Part shown: piece by piece, positions 10,628-20,299 of the stretch
How positions within the stretch are numbered: position 1 is the stretch's first letter
Layout of the letters: each line of letters begins with the position of its first letter
Source of the DNA: Nocardia cyriacigeorgica GUH-2
Lineage (GTDB): Bacteria; Actinomycetota; Actinomycetes; Mycobacteriales; Mycobacteriaceae
Assembly (NCBI RefSeq): GCF_000284035.1
Contig: NC_016887.1
Span: forward strand, 5,828,001 to 5,892,000
DNA length: 64,000 bases
Reading direction: 5' to 3'
Notes under the pieces: generated by a model
What the model was told of the DNA's origin: nothing
Database searches by the model: none
The model's input: only the letters and a program-made list of their open reading frames with translations
Position numbers and translations under genes: made by a program

Positions 10628-11413
10628 ATGGACATCGATCCGCATGCGCCCCGCAACGGCGCGATTCCGGAAGCGCCCGTGTGGAAATCGACGGTCGTCG
10701 GGCACCACCGGCTGCGCCATGATCTCGCGGTGATCCGCTTGATCGGCGAGTTCGTGCCGTTCACCGCCGGGCAGTCGGTGGAGGTGCGGGTGCCGCAGTT
10801 CCCCGGCCTGCGCCGCCGATTGTCCCCGGCGCTGCCGCCGTCGCTGGACGGCAAGCTGGAGTTCCATGTGCGGACGGTGCCCGGCGGATGGTGCAGCGGC
10901 GGGATCGTGGCCGATACCGCGGCCGGCGACGAGTGGACCATCGGCGCTCCCGCGGGCACGTTCTACGTCGACCCGGAGGGCGACGAGGTCGTGATGATCG
11001 CGGGCGGAACCGGTTTGGCGCCGATGCGCGCGCAGATCCTGGAACTGGCCCGCCGCGAGGTGCAGCCACCGACGTATCTGTTCGTGGGCGGGTCGTCGCC
11101 ACGCGATCTCTACGCCGCCGACATGCTGGCCCTGCTGGCCGAGGAATTGCCCTGGCTGACCGTGGTTCCGGTGGTGGAGAGCCTGGAGGATCCGGATCCG
11201 ATCGACGAGTGGCATGAGCGTGCGCGGGTGGATATCGGCTTCGCACCCGATGACATGCTGCAGGGGACACTGGCGGATGTGGTCGGCTCGCACGGCGCCT
11301 TCGATCGGCATCAGGTGCTGGTGTGCGGCTCCCCCGCGATGACGCGCGCCACCGTGCAACGGCTACTGGACACCGGGACGCCGGCCGAACGCATTCAGTA
11401 CGAGGGCGGCTGA
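10628..11413 (+). CDS. Globin-less ferredoxin-NADP reductase-like paralogue
   Basis: A 261-residue protein equivalent to the reductase half of its neighbours, with no globin domain. Flavin-site equivalents (RRRLSPALPPS and GGWCSGGIV) and the nucleotide motif AGGTGLAPMRAQIL are present. The FAD arginine-serine pattern (R-x-Y-S in classical enzymes) reads R-L-S here, as in the type II family. ATG 10628 gives an 8 bp gap after the upstream stop. It may supply electrons to, or form mixed oligomers with, the full-length proteins; that is inference. Confidence 0.8.
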   Translation: MDIDPHAPRNGAIPEAPVWKSTVVGHHRLRHDLAVIRLIGEFVPFTAGQSVEVRVPQFPGLRRRLSPALPPSLDGKLEFHVRTVPGGWCSGGIVADTAAGDEWTIGAPAGTFYVDPEGDEVVMIAGGTGLAPMRAQILELARREVQPPTYLFVGGSSPRDLYAADMLALLAEELPWLTVVPVVESLEDPDPIDEWHERARVDIGFAPDDMLQGTLADVVGSHGAFDRHQVLVCGSPAMTRATVQRLLDTGTPAERIQYEGG

Positions 11414-11420
11414 CCCCGGC

Positions 11421-12590
11421 TCAGAAGAGCGGGTCGTGACGAATGTTCATGGCGCGGGTCCCGGTAGCCATCAGGCGGAACTTGGTGGTCTGCACCATGG
11501 AGGGTGAGCCGACGATCTGCACATCGCGGTCGGCCCATGCGCCGTATCCGGCGACGATCTTTCCGATCTGCCCGGTCACCCGTGGTTCGAGGCCGGGCCA
11601 GGTTCTTTCCGACTCGCCGGAATCGTAGTACCACCAGGGATTTTCGTCGCGCTCGGTGACCGGGGTGACGGTGAGCCATTTGTTGGCGACCGCGAGTTTG
11701 CTCAGCGTCTCCAGATCGTAGAGATCGCACGGATGATGACCGCCGACAAACAGGTGCACCTTCGGATTGATGCGGCGATGCGTCATCGCCATCAACTGCG
11801 CGCGTAGCGGCGCGATTCCGGTGCCGCAGCCGATCATCAGCATTTTGCGTTTCACATTGCGTGGAATTCCCAGCCCGCCCAGCGGCGAGCCGAACAGCCA
11901 CTGATCACCGACGACGGTATTGCCGACCATGGCCGGGCTGACCCAGCCGCCGAGCACCGAGCGGATATGGAATTCGATTTCGCCGTTGGCATTCGCCGGA
12001 ACCGCGGGCGACATATAGCGCCACATGCGCGGCCGGGACGGAATCTGCACGCTCACGTATTGGCCCGCGGCGTATTGCATGGGCTGGTCCAGTTGCAGCC
12101 GGACCACCGCCAGATTGCGCAGCACCTCGCGGCGTTCGACGACGGTGCCGGTCCACACCGGAGGCGTGCGTTCCTGTTCGGCGGCGCCGATCATGGTGTC
12201 CGAGATCAGGGTGAGGCCCTCGGTCCAGGCGCGCTCGACCTCGTCGGTCCACATCTCCGAACCGGCGAACCGGCGCATCGCCGCCTTCAGCGATTCCGCG
12301 ACTGCCGTGTAATGGGCCCGTTGCACACCGTACTTGCGGTGATCGCGGCCGAGCTGGGCGAGAAACGGCAGCAACTTTTCCGGCTCCTCCAGCCGGTCGA
12401 GCGCGTAGCCGATGGCCTTGACAAGGCGATCACGCTGTGCGTCCATCGCCGCGGGAAAATAGTCGCGGATCGCCGGATATTCGGTGAACAAGATCGCATA
12501 GAACGACCTGGACAACCGCTCCGCCCCACCCTCTTCCGCGGCAACCGCCTTGAACGTCGTTCTGATCAGCGCGACGGACCGCGAATCCAT
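11421..12590 (-). CDS. Second full-length type II flavohaemoglobin-like protein
   Basis: A 389-residue paralogue of the 9462 gene, on the opposite strand and convergent with the globin-less copy (7 bp between stops). The globin half includes the proximal-histidine phrase LGRDHRKYGV, and the reductase half has MWRYMSPAVPANA and GCGTGIAPLRAQLM. The ATG at 12590 (MDSRSVALIRTTF) matches the start of the first paralogue; an ATG at 12611 with GAGG spacing is an alternative. Three related genes in 3.1 kb point to local duplication followed by inversion. Confidence 0.85.
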   Translation of the reverse strand: MDSRSVALIRTTFKAVAAEEGGAERLSRSFYAILFTEYPAIRDYFPAAMDAQRDRLVKAIGYALDRLEEPEKLLPFLAQLGRDHRKYGVQRAHYTAVAESLKAAMRRFAGSEMWTDEVERAWTEGLTLISDTMIGAAEQERTPPVWTGTVVERREVLRNLAVVRLQLDQPMQYAAGQYVSVQIPSRPRMWRYMSPAVPANANGEIEFHIRSVLGGWVSPAMVGNTVVGDQWLFGSPLGGLGIPRNVKRKMLMIGCGTGIAPLRAQLMAMTHRRINPKVHLFVGGHHPCDLYDLETLSKLAVANKWLTVTPVTERDENPWWYYDSGESERTWPGLEPRVTGQIGKIVAGYGAWADRDVQIVGSPSMVQTTKFRLMATGTRAMNIRHDPLF

Positions 12591-12751
12591 GTGTGCCACA
12601 ACCTCATTCCGCATTCGAGCACTATCCGTGCCGGCGAGTGAGGTGCTGCGGGACACTCGTCAGCAGCCGTGAATTGGAGTGTAGGCGAGGTTTGCCGGCA
12701 GCGGAATGGACAGACGAAACATCCCACGCGCAATTCCGGCAAAACAAGGGT

Positions 12752-12958
12752 ATGGCGTACGAATTCGAACCGAAACCGACTGAAAGACCGGATAAACCGG
12801 GTGAAATCCGTCACTCGACCGCTCAATATGCAAGCTTCACAATGAAGTTCGCACCCGACAGCGATCTACTGGCAAATCCGAAACGTTTCTGGACGCAGCT
12901 CGGGCCCCGACCCGGCTCATCGACTGAACCGGACCGGGGCCCGAGAACTCATCCGTAA
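12752..12958 (+). CDS. Possible small hypothetical protein
   Basis: A 68-codon frame starting MAYEFEPKPTERPDKPGE. It is hydrophilic, proline/lysine-rich and not recognised. Against it: AAGGG sits only one base before the ATG, and the probable hspR terminator lies inside its 3' end. For it: composition resembles actinobacterial leader-less small proteins, and the frame stays open through a low-GC zone. Treat as tentative. Confidence 0.25.
   Translation: MAYEFEPKPTERPDKPGEIRHSTAQYASFTMKFAPDSDLLANPKRFWTQLGPRPGSSTEPDRGPRTHP
12899..12945 (-). terminator. Hairpin downstream of the dnaK-grpE-dnaJ-hspR operon
   Basis: CTCGGGCCCCG (12899-12909) and CGGGGCCCGAG (12935-12945) are perfect inverted repeats; CCGG/CCGG inside the loop extends the fold. 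It lies 18 bp beyond the hspR stop. No strong T-run is visible. Confidence 0.55.
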
Positions 12959-12962
12959 ACGG

Positions 12963-13364
12963 CTACCGGCGATGACGCGGCTGCCACACCACCAGCGCGG
13001 TGCTGCGCTGCGGCGGGGTCAGATCCGGACGGTAATTCGCCCGGGCCCGTTCCAGTTCCGCACTCAGCTCGGCCACTCGCTGCTGCAGTTGTTCGACCTG
13101 ATTGGTGAGTTCGATGATGCGTTTGATGCCGGCCAGGTTGACGCCCTCGTCCTGGGACAGCCGCTGCACCTCGCGCAACAGCTCCACGTCCCGGGCCGAA
13201 TAGCGCCGCCCGCCGCCCGAAGTGCGTTGTGGCGTCACCAGACCCAGCCGGTCATACGTGCGCAAGGTCTGCGCATGCATACCGGCCAATTGGGCCGCCA
13301 CCGAGATCATGAAGTACTCGGCTCGCGACGGCCCCCCTGACGCCTGCTTCGGATCTCCGGACAT
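12963..13364 (-). CDS. hspR: MerR-family heat-shock repressor HspR
   Basis: A 133-residue autorepressor of the dnaK operon that in actinobacteria needs DnaK as co-repressor. The MerR-type winged helix (ISVAAQLAGMHAQTLRTYDR, then GLVTP and GGGRRYS) is followed by a coiled coil rich in heptads (NQVEQLQQRVAELSAELERA). The ATG at 13364 shares one base with the dnaJ stop (TGATG), so translation is coupled. Its likely targets are the HAIR repeats at 17268 and 9232. Last gene of the operon. Confidence 0.95.
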   Translation of the reverse strand: MSGDPKQASGGPSRAEYFMISVAAQLAGMHAQTLRTYDRLGLVTPQRTSGGGRRYSARDVELLREVQRLSQDEGVNLAGIKRIIELTNQVEQLQQRVAELSAELERARANYRPDLTPPQRSTALVVWQPRHRR

Positions 13365-14524
13365 CACGCACCTGCCCATCCTGCTCGCGGATCGAAACCG
13401 CTGGCCTTCTCCGCCTCCTGCAGCGCGCGCAGCGCATCGGTGGCGTTGTCATCCAGTTTCTGCGGCACCGCGACCTTGACGGTGACCAGCAGGTCACCGG
13501 CTCCGCCGCCGCGCTTGGGCACACCGCGACCGCGCACCCGCAGGATGCGGCCGTCGGCCGTGCCCGGTGGCACCTTCACGCCGACCCGGCCCTCCAGCGT
13601 CGGCACCGACACCGTGGTGCCGAGGACCAGTTCGCTGTAGCTGACCGGCAGCACCAAGGTCAGGTCGTCGCCGCTGCGGCCGAAGACCCGGTCCTGGCTG
13701 ACGTGCACGGTCACGAACAGATCGCCCGAGGGCGCACCGCGCAGACCGGCCTCGCCCTGCCCGGCCAACCGGATCCGCTGCCCGTCCGCCACACCCGGCG
13801 GGATGCGCACGGTGATGGTGCGGGTCCGGTTCTGGATACCGCTGCCATGGCAGTCCACACACGGATTGTCGATGATCGAACCGGTCCCACGGCAGTCGTC
13901 GCAGGGTTCGCTGAACCCGAACGCGCCCTGGTTGCGGCTGATCACGCCGGTGCCGTTGCAGTGCGGGCACACCCGCGGGCTGGTGCCCGGCTTGGCCCCG
14001 CTGCCGTGACAGGTGGTGCACGGCGACGGACTGGTCATCCGCAGCGGGACGGTGGCGCCCTGCGCGGCCTCGCGGAAACCGAGGGTCGTCTCGGTCTCCA
14101 CATCGGAACCGCGCCGGGGCCGGCTCGCCGCTCGCGTGCCGCCCCGGTTGAACAGACCGCCGAACAGATCGCCCAGGCCGCCGTCGGCACCGGTGGCACC
14201 GGCGCCGAAGATATCGCCGAGGTTGAACTCCTGGGAGAATCCGCCGGCACCGCCGGGGGTGAATCCTCCGCGCGGATAACCACCGCCGGCGAACAGCTTG
14301 CGCGTCTCGTCGTATTCCTTGCGCTTGGCCGGATCCGACAGCACGGCATGCGCCTCGCTGACGGCTTTGAACTTCTCCTCGGCTTTGGTGTCGCCGGGAT
14401 TGGCATCCGGGTGCAGGTCACGCGCGAGCTTGCGGTAGGCCTTTTTGATCTCGTCCTGCGAGGCACCGGAGGAGACGCCCAGCTCCTTGTAGAAGTCCTT
14501 TTCGATCCACTCCCGTTGGCTCAC
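13364..14524 (-). CDS. dnaJ: Chaperone protein DnaJ (Hsp40)
   Basis: A 386-residue type I Hsp40 that delivers substrates to DnaK and stimulates its ATPase. The J domain carries the HPD tripeptide in LARDLHPDANPG. A Gly/Phe-rich stretch follows (residues 75-130), then four zinc-binding CXXCXGXG motifs (CTTCHGSG, CPHCNGTG, CDDCRGTG, CVDCHGSG) and the substrate-binding C-terminal domains. The start MSQREWIEKDFYKELGV matches mycobacterial DnaJ1. Third gene of dnaK-grpE-dnaJ-hspR. Confidence 0.97.
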   Translation of the reverse strand: MSQREWIEKDFYKELGVSSGASQDEIKKAYRKLARDLHPDANPGDTKAEEKFKAVSEAHAVLSDPAKRKEYDETRKLFAGGGYPRGGFTPGGAGGFSQEFNLGDIFGAGATGADGGLGDLFGGLFNRGGTRAASRPRRGSDVETETTLGFREAAQGATVPLRMTSPSPCTTCHGSGAKPGTSPRVCPHCNGTGVISRNQGAFGFSEPCDDCRGTGSIIDNPCVDCHGSGIQNRTRTITVRIPPGVADGQRIRLAGQGEAGLRGAPSGDLFVTVHVSQDRVFGRSGDDLTLVLPVSYSELVLGTTVSVPTLEGRVGVKVPPGTADGRILRVRGRGVPKRGGGAGDLLVTVKVAVPQKLDDNATDALRALQEAEKASGFDPRAGWAGA

Positions 14525-14575
14525 CGGGCATCTCCTCCTCTCGGTCCTCTTGTGCGGTGCGGCTCGGCCGCGCTC

Positions 14576-15252
14576 TTATCCTTCGTTCGCGCCGGCATCA
14601 GCGTCCGATGCCTCGGCCTGGTCCGGTGCGGGCGCCTCGCCCTCGTCGGCGGGGGCGGGGGTGGGCAGATCGCCCACGCCGTCGGTTACCCCCACCAGCG
14701 CGTGCCGAAGCACCCGGTCACCGAACCGATAACCCTTGCGCATCACGAGGCCGATCACCGGATCGTGTCCGGAACCCTCGTGCTGCACCGCCTCGTGCAG
14801 AGTCGGGTCGAAAGGCTCACCCTCCGAACCGAACTCCTCGAGACCCTGTTTGCGCAGCGCGTCGCTCAGCTTGTCGGCCACCGACTTCAGCGGTCCCGAT
14901 TCCAGGTCGCCGTGCGCCCGGGCGCGATCGAGATCATCGAGCACGCCGAGCAATTCGGTGACAACGCCGGCCTTGGCCGCGTCGACAGCGGTCTTGCGGT
15001 CGCGTTCGACCCGGCGCCGGTAGTTGGCGTACTCCGCGGTCAGGCGCTGCAGGTCGGCGGTGCGCTCGGCGAGCTCGACCGCGGCGTCGGAGACGGGCAC
15101 CTCGGCGGCGTCGGCCTCCGCGGCGTCCGGCTCCGCCGGGGCGGAACCATTGCCCGCCCCGGCTGCCTCCCGCACCTCACCGGTGTCGGGATCGATCTTG
15201 CGCTTGTCGACGAAGCTGATCGGCTCCTCGGAGTTCCCAGCGTTCGCGTTCG

Positions 15253-15256
<4 letters not shown>
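14576..15256 (-). CDS. grpE: Nucleotide exchange factor GrpE
   Basis: A 226-residue exchange factor that releases ADP from DnaK. A long acidic N-terminus is followed by the coiled-coil dimerisation helix (ERTADLQRLTAEYANYRRR) and the beta-wing (TLHEAVQHEGSG, VIGLVMRKGYRFGDRVLRHA), all hallmarks of GrpE. The ATG overlaps the dnaK stop by 4 bp (ATGA), so expression is tied to dnaK. The C-terminal tail is acidic and alanine-rich and varies among actinobacteria. Confidence 0.96.
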
Positions 15257-17100
<1,844 letters not shown>

Positions 17101-17448
17101 TGTTTCCTCCTATTTTTCGACTGCCTGTGATGTCGGGGCGATCAGCCCGTCTCGGCGCTTCCCGCGCCGTTCGGACCAGCCCCTGACACTCCACGGAGCA
17201 CGGCCCCAGCAATACTGAGCGTGGTCGGCTCAATCCTGCCCGTCGCCCAGACGGGCGTCAAGTCAAACTTGAGTCGCACACACTCAACGTTGCTCGATCA
17301 GCTCAACCAGCGGTGGTCGGGGTCTATTCCCGGCGACCGAAAAATTCTTCCAGACCCCGCCACCGCGCCCCGCCCATCTTCCTCCGCGCACCGGCAGCCG
17401 TTCGGCATTGCCGCCCCCGCCGTCGAGCCGGGGCGGCCTGCGCGTCGT
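17101..17448. promoter_or_regulatory. dnaK operon promoter region
   Basis: 348 bp between dnaK and the MFS gene, both on the minus strand. It holds the GGAGG ribosome-binding site of dnaK next to 17101, the HAIR operator at 17268-17288, and no coding frame of note. Sequences to the right of 17340 should carry the 3' end of the MFS transcript; no convincing terminator was seen. Confidence 0.6.
17268..17288. promoter_or_regulatory. HAIR operator (HspR binding site) upstream of dnaK
   Basis: CTTGAGT, seven bases, ACTCAAC: a 13/14 match to the HspR-associated inverted repeat CTTGAGT-N7-ACTCAAG. It lies 168 bp upstream of the dnaK start. HspR with DnaK is expected to repress the operon here until heat shock titrates DnaK away. 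Confidence 0.88.
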
Positions 17449-18879
17449 TCAGTCCGGCCGCGTGGCCCGGGCCGGCCGCATGAACAGGGTGGCGAGCAGG
17501 GCTGCGGCGAGCAGCGCGGCGCACAGGTAGCTCGACAGTTCGACGGCCGACGACATGGCTTCGCGGCCGGCGGCGGCAATCGGTTCGGTGGCGGGATCGG
17601 CGGCGAGGGCGGGGACGGCCGAGCCTGCGCTGTCGGTGATCGCGGCGCCGAACTGCTCGACCTGCTGATCGGGCAGCCCTGCGGCGGTGAGCCGGTCACG
17701 GACGCCGGAGCCGAGCGCGCTGAAGAACAGGGTGGTGAGCAGCGCGATGCCGAGGGCCGAGCCGAGTTCGCGGGCGGTGCTCTGAATACCCGAGCCTTGG
17801 CCCGCGCTCGGTCCCGGGACATCGGCGAGCGCCACGTTGGTCACGTGCGCGGTGGCGAATCCGACGCCGATGCCATAGATGAACAGGGCGATCGCGATCG
17901 ACCACCACGCGCTGTCGGCGGCCGCGAAGAGCCCGAGCAGGACCAGGCCGACAGCTTCCAGCGCCAGCCCGATCCGCACCTGGCCCAGCGCCGACACCGA
18001 CGCGGTGAGCGAAAAGCTCGCCCCGCTGGCGCAGAAGCTGCCGATCGCGAGCGGCAACAGGGCCAGGCCCGTCTGCAAGGCGCTGTAGCCCAGGGTGAAT
18101 TGCAGCCACAGCGGCAGCACCGCGATGATGCCGAACTCACCGAGTCCCACCAGTAGCGTCACCGCATTGCCCTGCCGGAACGAGCTGATGCCGAACAGCT
18201 TCACGTCCATCAGCGGTTCGCCGCCGGTGCGGCCGAGCCGGGCCTGGCGGATCCAGAACGCCGCCAACGTTGCCGCAGAGAGCACGAACGCGACGGCCAC
18301 CGGCGATGGCCCACCGGTCCAGTCGAATCCGGCGATGCTCAGCGGTTCGGTGGTGCGCAGCCAGCCGTGCGCGCGGCCCTCGATCAGGCCGAACGACAAC
18401 AGGCCAAGGCCACAGATCGACAGCAGGGCGCCGATGATGTCGACCCGCCCGCGCACCGGGGTCGACGCGGGCAGATACCGCAGCACGGCCACCGCGATCA
18501 GGATCACCGCGGGGATATTGATGCCGAAGGCCCATCGCCAGGAGAAATCGGCCAGCCAACCACCGAGCAGCGGACCCACGGCGGCGGCCGCGCCGATGGT
18601 CGAACCCCACACCGCGAACGCCTTGCCCCGCGCTTCCCCGGAAAAGGCCGCGTTCACCAGCGCCAGCGACGTCGGCAGGATCATCGCCCCGCCGACGCCC
18701 TGCGCGAACCGGGCGAGGATCAGCAGCCCGCCGCCCGGGGCGAGGGCGGCCAGCAGGCTCGTCAGCCCGAAGACGGCCAGGCCGATGAGGAACAGCTGGC
18801 GCGCGCCATACAGATCCGCCAGCCGGCCGGCGAGCAGGAGGAGTGCGGCGAAGACGATCGCGTAGGACTCGGCAGACAT
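17449..18879 (-). pseudogene. MFS (DHA2/EmrB-like) drug transporter lacking its N-terminus
   Basis: At most 476 residues from the first in-frame ATG. The MFS loop GRLADLYGARQLFL between helices 2 and 3, the motif-C-like GGAMILPTSLALVNAAF, and about 13 hydrophobic helices place it with 14-TM DHA2 exporters. Helix 1 and the usual first 45-60 residues are absent: the recognisable protein begins directly at YAIVFAALLLLAGR, four codons from the putative ATG. That ATG overlaps the operator of the adjacent toxin-antitoxin operon. The remainder is open with no stops, so truncation is recent or a shortened protein is made. Confidence 0.7.
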
Positions 18880-18896
18880 ACAAAATTCTGTATAAT
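18878..18896 (+). promoter_or_regulatory. Toxin-antitoxin promoter and palindromic operator, leaderless start
   Basis: ATACAAAATTCTGTAT (18878-18893) is a 14/16 palindrome overlapping a perfect -10 TATAAT (18891-18896). The GTG of the toxin gene starts at 18903, about where transcription should begin, so the mRNA is probably leaderless. The HTH antitoxin is the expected repressor. Confidence 0.65.
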
Positions 18897-18902
18897 CAAT
18901 GA

Positions 18903-19241
18903 GTGAAGCCCATCGAATTCGTCGCCACCTCGCTGGCCGACCTGCGCGAGTTTCCGCTTGCCATCCGTCGGCAATGTGGCTACCAGCTGGACCGCGTCCA
19001 ACGAGGGTTGGAGCCATCGGATTGGAAGCCCATGCCGAGTGTCGGACTAGGCGTCCGCGAGATTCGGGTGCGCGATGAGAGCGGTGCGTATCGGGTCATC
19101 TACGTTGCAAAGCTCGGAGATCGCGTCTTCGTGCTGCATTGTTTTCAGAAGAAGACCCAGAAGACGCGGCCGGCTGATATCGAGCTCGCCGCAAAGCGCC
19201 TGGCACAGGCCGTGGCTCGGATCAAGAACGGAGAGTGCTGA
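18903..19241 (+). CDS. higB: HigB/RelE-superfamily toxin (phage Gp49-like family)
   Basis: A 112-residue basic protein of the Gp49-like branch of the RelE/HigB superfamily, ribosome-dependent mRNA endonucleases. Family marks are the REIRVRD strand, YRVIYVAKLGDRVFVLHCF, and the C-terminal KKTQKTRPADIELAAKR helix. The toxin precedes the antitoxin, the typical HigBA order. Start GTG 18903 is chosen because it follows the -10 at leaderless distance. The stop shares a base with the antitoxin ATG. Its promoter lies over the broken 5' end of the MFS gene. Confidence 0.85.
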   Translation: MKPIEFVATSLADLREFPLAIRRQCGYQLDRVQRGLEPSDWKPMPSVGLGVREIRVRDESGAYRVIYVAKLGDRVFVLHCFQKKTQKTRPADIELAAKRLAQAVARIKNGEC

Positions 19242-19522
19242 TGGCCGACGAAACCTTCGGCAGCGTGTGGGATGCGATCGAGGACACCCCACAGGAGGCC
19301 GAGAACATGCGACTGCGGGCGCGGCTGATGATCGAACTGACCGCGCGAATCACCGAGCAGGGCTGGACCCAGACCGAGGCCGCACAGCGTCTCGGCGTCA
19401 CACAACCGCGGATCTCGGACCTCATGCGGGGCAAGGTTCAGTTGTTCAGCCTCGATGCCCTGGTCAACATGATCGGGGCGGCAGGCATGCACGTCGAGGT
19501 GACTGTCAGTCCGGCTGCGTGA
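19241..19522 (+). CDS. higA: HigA-like XRE-family antitoxin
   Basis: A 93-residue protein with a helix-turn-helix of the XRE type in the middle (WTQTEAAQRLGVTQPRISDL, then MRGKVQLFSLDAL). It is the antidote of the upstream toxin and presumed repressor of the operon through the palindrome at 18878. The ATG at 19241 overlaps the toxin stop (TGATG). The family of HTH antitoxins paired with Gp49-like toxins has this size and order, and the fold looks intact. Confidence 0.85.
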   Translation: MADETFGSVWDAIEDTPQEAENMRLRARLMIELTARITEQGWTQTEAAQRLGVTQPRISDLMRGKVQLFSLDALVNMIGAAGMHVEVTVSPAA

Positions 19523-19612
19523 CTCGGGGCGATCACGTGAAAGGGCCGCGAACGACGCAGGGCGGCAGGTAGTTCGACAGTAGACCACCGACGACCTGGC
19601 TGCGCAGCTCAG

Positions 19613-20257
19613 CTACCGCCCGCTGCGCACTTCCTCGGCGATGTCGTCGTCGAGCGTGACGCGGACCAGCGCAGCCGCGAGGTCGGCGACGTGGCCGCGC
19701 GGCGCCAGGTCGGCCAGGCGGTCCGGGTCGGCGGGGAGGTCGATGCGTTCGGCGCCGTGCAGTGCGCGCTCGTCGAAATGCGGGCGTGCCCAGGTCCATA
19801 CGTCCTGTACTTCGCGCAGGAAGATGTCGGCGCCGACCGGGCCGATGCCCTTGAACTGCTGCAGGAGTTCGGCGGCGCGAGTGGGGTCGTGGGCGGCTTC
19901 GTCGGCGAGTTTGCGCAGGTCGCCGTCGTAGCGGTCGAGGATGGTCACGGCCATCGCACCGAGCCGGGAGGCGGTGGACTCGTCATAGCGGCGGTAGTGG
20001 GCACGGCCGAGCGCGTCCACCAGTTCCTGCCAGTCGGCGTCGGCGACGCGCTGCGGGGTGCGGTATCCGCTATCGATGAGTTCGTTGGCGGCGTCGACCG
20101 CGAGGTCGGCCGAGATGCGCGTACTGAGTAGCTCCGACAGCATCAGTAGCTGGAACAGCGGGGCCGGTTTATCGGCCAAGTCGATGCCCGCCGCGGCGGC
20201 GCACCCGGTACCCGCCCGGTCCAGCAGTGCGTGCACGACATCTCGCTGTCCCATCAC
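19613..20257 (-). CDS. Endonuclease III-like helix-hairpin-helix protein
   Basis: A 214-residue protein of the HhH-GPD base-excision superfamily. The N-terminal half has the helical start LFQLLMLSELLSTRISADLAVDAA, and the hairpin LLQQFKGIGPVGADIFL is the DNA-binding HhH motif. Canonical Nth iron-sulfur cysteines are absent at the C-terminus, and the catalytic lysine position is not obvious. This resembles actinobacterial endonuclease III-domain proteins of unproven activity. It lies 42 bp downstream of iniC on the same strand. Confidence 0.7.
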   Translation of the reverse strand: MMGQRDVVHALLDRAGTGCAAAAGIDLADKPAPLFQLLMLSELLSTRISADLAVDAANELIDSGYRTPQRVADADWQELVDALGRAHYRRYDESTASRLGAMAVTILDRYDGDLRKLADEAAHDPTRAAELLQQFKGIGPVGADIFLREVQDVWTWARPHFDERALHGAERIDLPADPDRLADLAPRGHVADLAAALVRVTLDDDIAEEVRSGR

Positions 20258-20299
20258 CTTCCAGTGTGCGACGGGCGTCCGCGCGATGCACGGATCGGC

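Larger units (their letters stand above)
12591..12962. other. Intergenic region between flavohaemoglobin and hspR
   Basis: 372 bp of locally lower GC. It carries the promoter side of the 11421-12590 gene, a weakly supported 68-codon frame on the plus strand, and the terminator-like hairpin downstream of hspR, both listed separately. Confidence 0.5.
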
